Assembly (NCBI GenBank): GCA_049522565.1
Contig: JBEKNT010000005.1
Location: forward strand, 1-48,689
Direction: 5' to 3'
Source: JASHVB01 sp049522565
GTDB taxonomy: Bacteria; Pseudomonadota; Alphaproteobacteria; Acetobacterales; Acetobacteraceae
DNA length: 48,689 nucleotides
The notes under the pieces are model-generated. The model was not told the origin of the DNA. It did not search any database and worked only from the letters and a program-made list of their open reading frames with translations. Of this stretch, positions 31,846-38,933 are shown one piece after another. The stretch's first letter is position 1, and each line of letters starts with the position of its first letter. A program made the translations under genes and the position numbers.

Positions 31846-33123
31846 TCAGGCGACCACCAGATCCGCCACGAGTTGTTTGCCCTTGGTCTCCGGCCCCACC
31901 AGCAATGCAAACACGTAGCTGAGTGCGAAGATCATCGTCCCGATCATCATCGGGATCGCGTAGCCGAGGCCCCAGACGGTGGCGAAATAGGCGACGATCG
32001 GCGCCACCAGGCCGCCCCAGATCGCCCCCTGGTGATAGCAGAAGCCGCTCGCCGTCGCCCGCACCTCGGTCGGGAACCGCTCGTTCAGGTAGGTCGCCAT
32101 CTGGCTTTGCATGCCGCCGCTGCCCGCCGCGCCCTGCAACACGAACCCCCACCAGATCAGCGAGTAATCGTGGCTCAGGAGATACATCGGGGCGAGCGGG
32201 ATGGCGATCAGCGCCGGAATGATCATCGACGCCCGGCGGCCCAGCTTGTCCGCCAGCCAACCCCAGCCCGCGCTGGACAGGAAGGTGACCAGGTTGGCGG
32301 CGACGCCGACCTCGCCGATCGCCCCTGGCGACATGTGCAGGTCAACCTGAAGATGCGTCGCGAACAGGACGGTAACGGAATAGTAGGTGACGAATCCGCT
32401 CGCCATCCACCAGCACGCGGTCAGGGTGTTGCCGAGCATGCCGCGCTTGAAGATGCTGAACAGCGGCACCTTGACCTCGCGGTTCTGGGTGCGCTGGAGC
32501 CGGCGGTTTTCCACCCAGACCTCGGGCTCCTTGACGAAAAAGCGCACATAGAGGACCGCGAACGCCGGCAGTACGCCGACGATCAGCATGCCGCGCCAAC
32601 CGAGCGAATTGTAGAACAGGCCATAGATGGCGAACGACATCAGGAAGCCGATGCCCCAGGAGCCCTGCAAGACGCCGCCCATGAACCCGCGCGAGCGCTG
32701 CGGCCAGGTTTCCATCGCCAGGGCCGATCCGGCCGGCCATTCGGCGCCCATGAACAGGCCGAGGATGGCGCGGGCGACGAACAGGAACGTGAAGCTCGGC
32801 GCCAGGCCGGCGGCGAAGTTGCACAGCGAATAGCCGAGGATCGCCAGCATCAACGGCTTCTTGCGGCCGATCCGATCGCCCATCCAGCCGGAGGCGGTGG
32901 CCCCCACAAGACGCATCCACAGCGTGATGGTGAACACGAACGTCACCGATAGCATCGAAACGTTAAACTCCTGCGCGATCGCGTGCATGATCAGCAGGAA
33001 TACGGTGAAGTCGAACGCGTCGAGCGTCCATCCCAGCCACGCAGCAATAAAGGCATACCACTGGTCCTTGGTGGGCTCCTTCCACCATGGGACGGACGGA
33101 TTACTTCCGGCGGCAGCAGACAT
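31846..33123 (-). CDS. MFS transporter, SHS type, copy 2
   Basis: A 425-residue paralogue of the next gene, with the same N-terminal VPWWKEPTKDQW, AAWLGWTLDAFDFTVFL, GDRIGRKKP, GAEWPAGSALAMETWPQRSRG and RATASGFCYHQGAIWGG. It ends VGPETKGKQLVADLVVA. Starts at ATG 33123 with GGGAG upstream, in an AT-richer leader. The differences from copy 1 lie mainly in TM helices 5, 10 and 12, which could change the substrate. The 238-bp gap to copy 1 with a strong hairpin suggests partly separate expression. Confidence 0.9.
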   Translation of the reverse strand: MSAAAGSNPSVPWWKEPTKDQWYAFIAAWLGWTLDAFDFTVFLLIMHAIAQEFNVSMLSVTFVFTITLWMRLVGATASGWMGDRIGRKKPLMLAILGYSLCNFAAGLAPSFTFLFVARAILGLFMGAEWPAGSALAMETWPQRSRGFMGGVLQGSWGIGFLMSFAIYGLFYNSLGWRGMLIVGVLPAFAVLYVRFFVKEPEVWVENRRLQRTQNREVKVPLFSIFKRGMLGNTLTACWWMASGFVTYYSVTVLFATHLQVDLHMSPGAIGEVGVAANLVTFLSSAGWGWLADKLGRRASMIIPALIAIPLAPMYLLSHDYSLIWWGFVLQGAAGSGGMQSQMATYLNERFPTEVRATASGFCYHQGAIWGGLVAPIVAYFATVWGLGYAIPMMIGTMIFALSYVFALLVGPETKGKQLVADLVVA

Positions 33124-33272
33124 TGACGGGAACTCCCTGTTTATTATTTAGATTTTTCGGCCTTGTCGTCATTATTACATCACAGAACCAAACGGATGGC
33201 GGTTCCGCCATTCCGTTGCCCGGTGCGACAAGTGTTGAAACCCTATGCCCGACCGTCAGCCGGCGTCAAAGG

Positions 33273-33304
33273 TTTTCCTGACAATTGTAGGGTTTTTCCT
33301 GACA
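33273..33304. promoter_or_regulatory. direct repeat, possible regulator binding site
   Basis: TTTTCCTGACA occurs at 33273-33283 and 33294-33304 (TGTCAGGAAAA on the minus strand), 21 bp apart, 150-180 bp upstream of the MFS copy 2 start. A dimeric regulator could bind one face of the helix. No regulator gene is adjacent. Confidence 0.4.
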
Positions 33305-33349
33305 TTCGCCCGTCGGCGCCGGATCTCGCGCCGCGGCTCAAGCAACGAA

Positions 33350-33387
33350 AAAACGGGCCGCCGCAGTTGGCCGCGGCGGCCCGTTTT
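33350..33387 (-). terminator. rho-independent terminator of the serine hydrolase gene
   Basis: AAAACGGGCCGCCGC (33350-33364) and GCGGCGGCCCGTTTT (33373-33387) form a perfect 15-bp stem with an 8-base loop. On the minus strand the stem runs into a T tract, so it fits a terminator for the gene ending at 33424. Confidence 0.8.
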
Positions 33388-33423
33388 GCCAACCCCACCC
33401 AGCCGGCGGAACGACGGGCGCGC

Positions 33424-34536
33424 TCAGTCGATCGCCGCGTGCACCAGGTTCGCCACGCGATCGAGCCGCGCCGAATGCCACGGATCGGGCGACACGAAAT
33501 TCGTCAGGTAGCTGAACGACACGCCACTGCTCGGATCCGCCCAGGAATACGACGAGCCGACGCCGCCGTGACCGAACGTCACCGGCGCGCCGATCGTGCC
33601 GAGGCCGCGGATGCGATCGCTCTCGCCGCGCACATGCGGCCCCAGCCCGCGATGCATCGGAATACCGTTCATCTGCTCATCGCCACGCTCGCCGGTATGG
33701 CTGCGCGACACGTAGGCGATCAGCCGCGGCGAGAACAGCCGCAGATTGCCCAGTCGTCCACCGGCGCCCAGCATCTGGTAGAATGCCGCCATGCCGCGCG
33801 CCGTCGCGAAACCACCGCCGCTCGGCAAACCCGCAGCGCGGAACTCGGCAGAATTGTCACGCGGTTCCGGCGCATAGGTATTGGCGCAGCGGTTCTGCTG
33901 TTGCGTCGGCACGCCGACAAAGATGTCGTTGCCGAGCCCAAGCGGCTCGATCACGCGCTGGCGGATCACGTCGCGGTAGTCCTGGCCGGTGACCGCCTCG
34001 ATCACCATCGCCTGCACCAGGTGCGCCGCCTGGCCGTGGTATTGCAGCTTCGAACCCGGCGTCCAGTCGAGCGAGAAGTCGCAGACCTCGGCCCGCATCC
34101 GCGCATGGTCCGTCCAGGTCGCCTTGGTAACGTTATTATTCGGAAAGCCGCCCTGATGCGTCATCACCTGCTCCAGCGTGATGTCGGCTTTGCTGCGCGC
34201 GGCAAATTCCGGCAGGTGATCGGACACCTTGTCCATGAAAGACAGCTTGCCTTCCTCGACCAGCGTCCACACCGCGGCACTGGTCAGCACCTTGGTCTGG
34301 CTGAACAGCAGGAACAGCGTGTCGTTCGCGGCCGGCAGCCTGGAGGGCTCGCTCTTCGCATTGCCATAGGTGCGGAACAACGCCAGTTGCCCATGCCGCG
34401 CCAGGGCGATCTGCGCGCCGGGATAGCGGCCTTCCTCGATATGCTGCTGGATCAGCCGGTCGAGGTGCTCGATCGGCCTCGCGGCGAAGCCAAGGCTTGC
34501 GAGATCGCTGGACGGCAACGGGTAATCGCTCGGCAT
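33424..34536 (-). CDS. serine hydrolase, class C beta-lactamase/EstB-like family
   Basis: 370 residues. The penicillin-binding-protein fold is shown by SQTK (Ser79-Lys82, SxxK), a Tyr166-His-Gly168 in place of YxN, and FGHGG near the end (the KTG equivalent). The YHG triad is usual for EstB-type esterases rather than true beta-lactamases. No signal peptide, so it is probably a cytosolic esterase or amidase. ATG 34536 has GAGGAG upstream. The response regulator gene lies 82 bp upstream on the same strand. A terminator follows. Confidence 0.9.
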   Translation of the reverse strand: MPSDYPLPSSDLASLGFAARPIEHLDRLIQQHIEEGRYPGAQIALARHGQLALFRTYGNAKSEPSRLPAANDTLFLLFSQTKVLTSAAVWTLVEEGKLSFMDKVSDHLPEFAARSKADITLEQVMTHQGGFPNNNVTKATWTDHARMRAEVCDFSLDWTPGSKLQYHGQAAHLVQAMVIEAVTGQDYRDVIRQRVIEPLGLGNDIFVGVPTQQQNRCANTYAPEPRDNSAEFRAAGLPSGGGFATARGMAAFYQMLGAGGRLGNLRLFSPRLIAYVSRSHTGERGDEQMNGIPMHRGLGPHVRGESDRIRGLGTIGAPVTFGHGGVGSSYSWADPSSGVSFSYLTNFVSPDPWHSARLDRVANLVHAAID

Positions 34537-34618
34537 GATGCTGGCTCCTCTCTGCATGCGGCGGATGCAGGTTAGAGCAATACCGGTGCGGCGGGAAATG
34601 CGAGCCGGCGTCGGGGTT

Positions 34619-35092
34619 TCAGGCGTCCGTCCGGGCGGCGATCGCATCCGCCAGCCGGTGCGACTCGTCCATCGCGGCTTTCAGCGCCTGGGTGCGCACC
34701 CGCATCTCGGCGGCCGACGCCTGCACGGCGAGAATGTTCTCGGCCGCATGACGCATGATGCTGGACGCCTCGGCCAGCAGACGGGAGGACGGGAAGGGCT
34801 TTTTCAGAGTCGGAAAACCGCATCGGTCAAGCTTGTCGATGATCTCCGGATGGCCGGACATCAGCAGCGCGGGCGTATTGTGGTTGGCCGCGAGTGCGGC
34901 CAGCGCAATGCCCGAAGCATCGGGCAGCACAGCATCGATCAGCGCGAGATTGAATCCCCTGCCGACCATCATTTGGGCTGCGAGCGTACCGGTCAACGAG
35001 CATGCCACGTCCGCGCCAAGACTCTCCTGCAACCATCCGCGGAACAGATCGCACAGCATCGGCTCGTCATCGACCACGAGAATTCTTGCCAT
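34619..35092 (-). CDS. stand-alone response regulator receiver protein
   Basis: 157 residues: an N-terminal receiver domain (1-115) with the acidic pair Asp8-Asp9, phospho-acceptor Asp53 in ALIDAVLPD, Ser79 in LLMSGHPE and Lys98 in LKKPF. A helical, coiled-coil-like tail of about 40 residues follows, with no DNA-binding or enzymatic domain. ATG 35092 has GGAG upstream. No kinase gene is adjacent; a hybrid PAS kinase lies 4 kb away. The output is probably protein-protein contact. Confidence 0.88.
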   Translation of the reverse strand: MARILVVDDEPMLCDLFRGWLQESLGADVACSLTGTLAAQMMVGRGFNLALIDAVLPDASGIALAALAANHNTPALLMSGHPEIIDKLDRCGFPTLKKPFPSSRLLAEASSIMRHAAENILAVQASAAEMRVRTQALKAAMDESHRLADAIAARTDA

Positions 35093-35325
35093 GGCCGTTC
35101 TCCAATGGATCAGGCAAGCACTGACAAGCTTGATTCGTACTGCACTTTTCTCGCGCAAGTCCAGTCGAGACGCCAAAAGTTCTGGTATCAATAGCGTGAT
35201 GTTGCGCTTTCGGGTGGCCGGAGCAATCACGAAATCGGGTGCCCCGCGGTGGTGTCGCCGGTCCCTTGTCTCCGCCCGGCGGATCGGGTCTGATCCGCGC
35301 CGATCCGATCGCGCGCGAGGACAGC

Positions 35326-35784
35326 ATGGCCGAAATCCGCACCGCACCCCTGTTCACCATGACCCTTCAGGTGGCCGGCATGCAGCCGATCGGCGCCACG
35401 CCGAACGGCAACCGCCGCGTCGGCCTGGTCGCCGGCGGCACGTTCGAAGGCGCGCGGCTGAAGGGCAAGGTGCTGCCCGGCGGCGCCGACTGGATCATCC
35501 TGCGGCCGGACGGCGCAACCACGCTGGACGTGCGGCTGGTGCTGGAAACCGACGACGGCGCGACGATCGGCATGACCTATCGCGGCATGCGGCACGGGTC
35601 GGCAGCGGTGATGGACCGGCTCAACCGCGGCGACACCGTCGATCCGGCGGAGTATTATTTCCGCATCTCGGTGGCGTTCGAAACCGCCGCGGCGAAATAC
35701 GACTGGCTGAACCGCATCATTGCCGTCGGCACCGGGCGGCGCCCGCCGGAGGGTCCGGTCTACGACGTGTTCGAGGTACTCTGA
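35326..35784 (+). CDS. DUF3237 family protein
   Basis: 152 residues matching the DUF3237 pattern: PLFTMTLQVAG near the N-terminus, RRVGLVAGGTFEGARLKGKVLPGGADW, then MTYRGMRHG and a closing WLNRIIAVGTGRR-x-VYDVFEVL. Family members are small beta-barrel-like proteins of unknown role, often beside oxidoreductases. ATG 35326 follows GAGG. The next gene, a HIBADH-type dehydrogenase, begins three bases after its stop, so they are one transcription unit. Confidence 0.87.
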   Translation: MAEIRTAPLFTMTLQVAGMQPIGATPNGNRRVGLVAGGTFEGARLKGKVLPGGADWIILRPDGATTLDVRLVLETDDGATIGMTYRGMRHGSAAVMDRLNRGDTVDPAEYYFRISVAFETAAAKYDWLNRIIAVGTGRRPPEGPVYDVFEVL

Positions 35785-35787
35785 ACC

Positions 35788-36687
35788 ATGGCGACCATCG
35801 GTTTCATCGGCCTGGGCAACATGGGCGCGCCGATGGCGGCGAACTTGCTCAAGGCCGGGCATCGCGTCACCGGCTACGACGTCAATCCCGCCGCCTTGCA
35901 GCAGCTTGCCACGGTCGGCGGCGGCGTTGCGACCAGCGCCGCCGACGCGGCGCGCGGCGCCGAGTTCGTCATCACCATGCTGCCGGCGGGAGAGCATGTG
36001 CGTGACGTCTGGCTGCATCAGGGCGGCCTGATCGAGGCGGTGCAGGGCGCGAAGCCGTTGCTCATCGATTGCTCCACCATCGATGTCGAGAGCGCGCGCA
36101 CCGTCACCGCGGCCGCCGAACAGGCCGGCCTGGAGATGCTGGATGCGCCGGTGTCCGGCGGCACGGTCGGCGCCGCGAACGGCACGCTGACCTTCATGGT
36201 GGGCGGCAGTGAGGCTGCCTTCGCCCGTGGCCTGCCGATCCTGCATGCCATGGGCAAGAACATCTTCCTCGCCGGCGGACCGGGTGCCGGCCAGGCGGCG
36301 AAGATCTGCAACAACATGATGCTCGCGATCAACATGGTCGGCGTGGCCGAGGGTTTTCTGCTGGCGCAGAGACTCGGCCTCGACTGGGACAAGCTGTACG
36401 CGATCGCCAGCACCGCCACGAGCCAGTCCTGGGCGCTGAGCAATTACTGCCCGGCGCCGGGCCCGGTGCCGGCGGCGCCGTCGAACCGTGACTACGCGCC
36501 CGGCTTCATGGCAGCGCTGATGCTGAAGGATGTGAAGCTGTCGCAGGCGGCGGCGGATGCCACCGGATCGCCGACGCCGCTCGCGGCGCATGCGCTGTCG
36601 TTCTACCAGGCGGTGGTCGATGCCGGGGACGGCGCCAAGGACTTCTCTGTGGTATTCCGCTGGCTGGCGGGACAGAAACGATCATAA
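35788..36687 (+). CDS. NAD(P)-dependent 3-hydroxyisobutyrate dehydrogenase family oxidoreductase
   Basis: 299 residues of the beta-hydroxyacid dehydrogenase family. GLGNMG (8-13) binds the dinucleotide; DAPVSGGTVGAA is the substrate signature; the catalytic lysine is Lys172 in QAAKICNN. It is closer to canonical 3-hydroxyisobutyrate dehydrogenase (MmsB) than the 8518-9435 protein by its CNNMMLAI segment. It follows a DUF3237 gene by three bases and precedes an acyl-CoA synthetase gene by 404 bp, a pattern suited to branched-chain or 3-hydroxy-acid catabolism, although the rest of the valine pathway is not here. Confidence 0.9.
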   Translation: MATIGFIGLGNMGAPMAANLLKAGHRVTGYDVNPAALQQLATVGGGVATSAADAARGAEFVITMLPAGEHVRDVWLHQGGLIEAVQGAKPLLIDCSTIDVESARTVTAAAEQAGLEMLDAPVSGGTVGAANGTLTFMVGGSEAAFARGLPILHAMGKNIFLAGGPGAGQAAKICNNMMLAINMVGVAEGFLLAQRLGLDWDKLYAIASTATSQSWALSNYCPAPGPVPAAPSNRDYAPGFMAALMLKDVKLSQAAADATGSPTPLAAHALSFYQAVVDAGDGAKDFSVVFRWLAGQKRS

Positions 36688-37091
36688 TGCGTCATGGCTG
36701 GGTGTGAGCGTTCCGTCGCACCGGCGCTTCCCGCGTCATGGCCGGGCTTGACCCGGCCATCTATGCAGCCGTGGTGCCGCGATCGATGGTCAGGTCAAGC
36801 CCGGCCATGACGGTTGGGGGCGGCCCGTGCAGTACGTCAATCTTCAGGGCGGTTGGTATTACTTGCCGACTGCTGAGTAAGGGAAAGTCCTGCATGATCC
36901 GCCTGCGCGGACCATGACGAGTGGGGCATGGTCCGCACCTCGACTGACGCAGGTATTCCGCGGCGGCGCTTCAGCGCACAGCGCGCCCCTTGAGGACGGG
37001 CTGCCCAACGGCCTATCCTATTGGCGTCGGGAACGTTCCGGCACGCGACGCAGCAACGCAAGTACGCAAGAAAGCACGAGGGAGGACGCGG
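36688..37091. other. intergenic region with repeat element and candidate operators
   Basis: No gene. It contains family B copy 3 with its tail (36734-36858), and an inverted repeat GCGGACCATG/CATGGTCCGC at 36907-36916 and 36927-36936. A palindrome GGAACGTTCC at 37030-37039 lies 52 bp before the acyl-CoA synthetase start. The last two could be regulator sites for that gene. Confidence 0.55.
36734..36858. repeat. palindromic intergenic element, family B copy 3 with tail
   Basis: GTCATGGCCGGGCTTGACCC (36735-36754) pairs with GGTCAAGCCCGGCCATGACGG at the right end (36793-36813). The outer tail (GCGGCCCG and the 24-base TCAGGGCGGTTGGTA sequence) is shared with copy 2. A truncated GTCATGGCTGGGTG start lies at 36691-36704. 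Confidence 0.85.
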
Positions 37092-38636
37092 ATGCACCTG
37101 AACCAGGGGTTGCAACGCGCGGCGCAAACCAAGCCGACCGGCGTTTCGACGATCTTCCGCGACCGCCGCCGCATGTGGCGCGAGACCGCGGCGCGCATCG
37201 CGCGTCTCGCCGGCGGGCTGCGGCGTCGCGGCCTGGGCAAGGGCGACCGCGCCGCCATCCTCGCGCTGAACAGCGATCGCTATTTCGAATACCTGTTCGC
37301 CGTGCCCGCCGCGGGCGGCATTACGGTGCCGCTCAACACGCGGCTGGCACCGCCGGAGATCGCCTATATCCTCGCGGACAGCGGTGCGACGATGCTGTTC
37401 GTCGATGCCGCGTTCGCGCCGGTGCTGGCGCAGCTTGACGGCAGGCTGGGGACGGTGCGCGACATCGTCTATCTCGACGACGATGCGGTGCCCGCCGGCA
37501 TGCGCGCGTTCGAAGACCTGCTGGACGCGCCGCCGGTCACCGACGTCGCCGCCGAGGACGACGACGTCGCCGGCATCTTCTACACCGGCGGTACCACCGG
37601 CCAGGCGAAGGGCGTGATGCTGACGCACCGCAACCTGGTGATCAATGCGGCGAACATGATCGTTGCGGTCGGCTATGCGAGCGACGGCATCTACCTGCAC
37701 GCGCCGCCGATGTTCCACCTGGCCGACAATGCCTCGACGCTGGCGGTCACCATGCTGGGCGGCACGCACGTGTTCATTCCGCGCTTCGATCCGGCCGCGG
37801 TCGCCGCTTCGATCGAGGCAGAGCATGTGACCAACACGCTGCTGGTGCCGACGATGGTGAATGCGCTGGTGAATTACCCCGGGTTGGATGCGCACGACCT
37901 GTCCAGCTTGCAGATGGTGCCGTTCGGTGCCTCGCCGATGCCGGACGCGGTGCTGGCGCGGGCGACGGAGAAACTGCCGCGCTGCCGCTTCCTGCACGTC
38001 TATGGCATGACCGAGGCGGCGCCTCTGGTCACCGCGCTGGAGCCGCGCGACGCGCTGGTGCCGGGGCGCAGCCGAAGCTGCGGCAAGGCGGCGGTGATGG
38101 TGGAGGTGCGCATCGCCGATGCCGAGGACAACGAGGTGCCGCGCGGCACCGTGGGCGAGGTGCAGGTGCGCGGCCCCAACGTCATGCTGGGCTACTGGAA
38201 CAAGCCGGAGCAAACCGCGGCGGCGTTGCGCGGCGGATGGTACCATAGCGGCGACGGCGGCTACATGGACGACGACGGCTACGTCTATGTGGTCGATCGG
38301 CTGAAGGACATGATCATCAGCGGCGGGGAGAACATCTATTCGGCAGAGGTCGAGAGCGCGATCTCCACGCTGGATGGCGTCGCGGAAGTGGCGGTGGTCG
38401 CAATACCCGACGAGCGCTGGGGCGAGGCGGTGCACGCCATCGTCGTGCCGCGCGCCGGGAGGACGGTGACGGCGGACCAGGTGATCGCGCATTGCCGGGG
38501 GTTGATCGCGCACTACAAGTGCCCGCGCAGTGTCGATATCCGCGAGACGTCGCTGCCGCTGTCGGGCGCCGGCAAGGTGCTGAAGACCGAGTTGCGCGCG
38601 CCGTTCTGGGAAGGGCGGGAGAAGCGGGTGAATTGA
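37092..38636 (+). CDS. AMP-dependent acyl-CoA synthetase/ligase
   Basis: A 514-residue adenylate-forming enzyme that activates a carboxylic acid to its CoA thioester. The core motifs are all present: A3 as YTGGTTGQAKGVMLTHRN, A5 as YGMTEA, A7-A8 as SGDGGYMDDDGY with DRLKDMIISGGENI, and the A10 lysine in GAGKVLKTEL. This resembles the medium/long-chain FadD-like group. ATG 37092 is preceded by GGGAGGA. Substrate unknown. It might share a pathway with the HIBADH-type gene upstream, from which it is separated by a repeat element. Confidence 0.93.
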   Translation: MHLNQGLQRAAQTKPTGVSTIFRDRRRMWRETAARIARLAGGLRRRGLGKGDRAAILALNSDRYFEYLFAVPAAGGITVPLNTRLAPPEIAYILADSGATMLFVDAAFAPVLAQLDGRLGTVRDIVYLDDDAVPAGMRAFEDLLDAPPVTDVAAEDDDVAGIFYTGGTTGQAKGVMLTHRNLVINAANMIVAVGYASDGIYLHAPPMFHLADNASTLAVTMLGGTHVFIPRFDPAAVAASIEAEHVTNTLLVPTMVNALVNYPGLDAHDLSSLQMVPFGASPMPDAVLARATEKLPRCRFLHVYGMTEAAPLVTALEPRDALVPGRSRSCGKAAVMVEVRIADAEDNEVPRGTVGEVQVRGPNVMLGYWNKPEQTAAALRGGWYHSGDGGYMDDDGYVYVVDRLKDMIISGGENIYSAEVESAISTLDGVAEVAVVAIPDERWGEAVHAIVVPRAGRTVTADQVIAHCRGLIAHYKCPRSVDIRETSLPLSGAGKVLKTELRAPFWEGREKRVN

Positions 38637-38933
38637 GGGAGGGGCGGCATGCGCGCGCCTCCCGCGATGGCTGGAGACGCCGACGGCCTGATTGTGCCGG
38701 GAACCGGTGCGAGGAGATTACCGCTTGGTTGGCCTGCCCGAGCGAATCTTGCCGATGGTCGGGTACCTTGCAGACGAGCAACGGGTGCAGGTCCCTGGCA
38801 GTGGCCTCGGGTTGATGCAGGTTGTGCCCCTACCCGGCACGCGCGGTGACCGCCCCAATAAGGCGTCGCCGAGCAATGACCGCATGATTGACGGGACCGC
38901 CTGAAGCACTTGCTGCCCCGCGCGTCCTGACCC
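38637..38933. other. intergenic region between convergent genes
   Basis: Nearly 300 bases between the stops of the acyl-CoA synthetase and the hybrid kinase genes. Open frames of 60-70 codons exist on both strands but have no ribosome binding site or family likeness. No repeat or convincing terminator was seen. Confidence 0.5.

Larger units (their letters stand above)
33124..33423. other. upstream region of MFS copy 2 and 3' flank of the serine hydrolase gene
   Basis: No gene. The part next to MFS copy 2 (33130-33190) is AT-rich, as expected for a promoter. A direct repeat of TTTTCCTGACA at 33273-33283 and 33294-33304 is spaced exactly 21 bp, about two helical turns, and could bind a regulator. 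The right end has a terminator hairpin (33350-33387). Confidence 0.55.

Noticed and set aside
38692..38904. Short ORFs in the gap after the acyl-CoA synthetase gene
   Set aside because: Frames on both strands are open with no good start signals. The sequence looks partly protein-like but there is no independent support, so it is described as intergenic.
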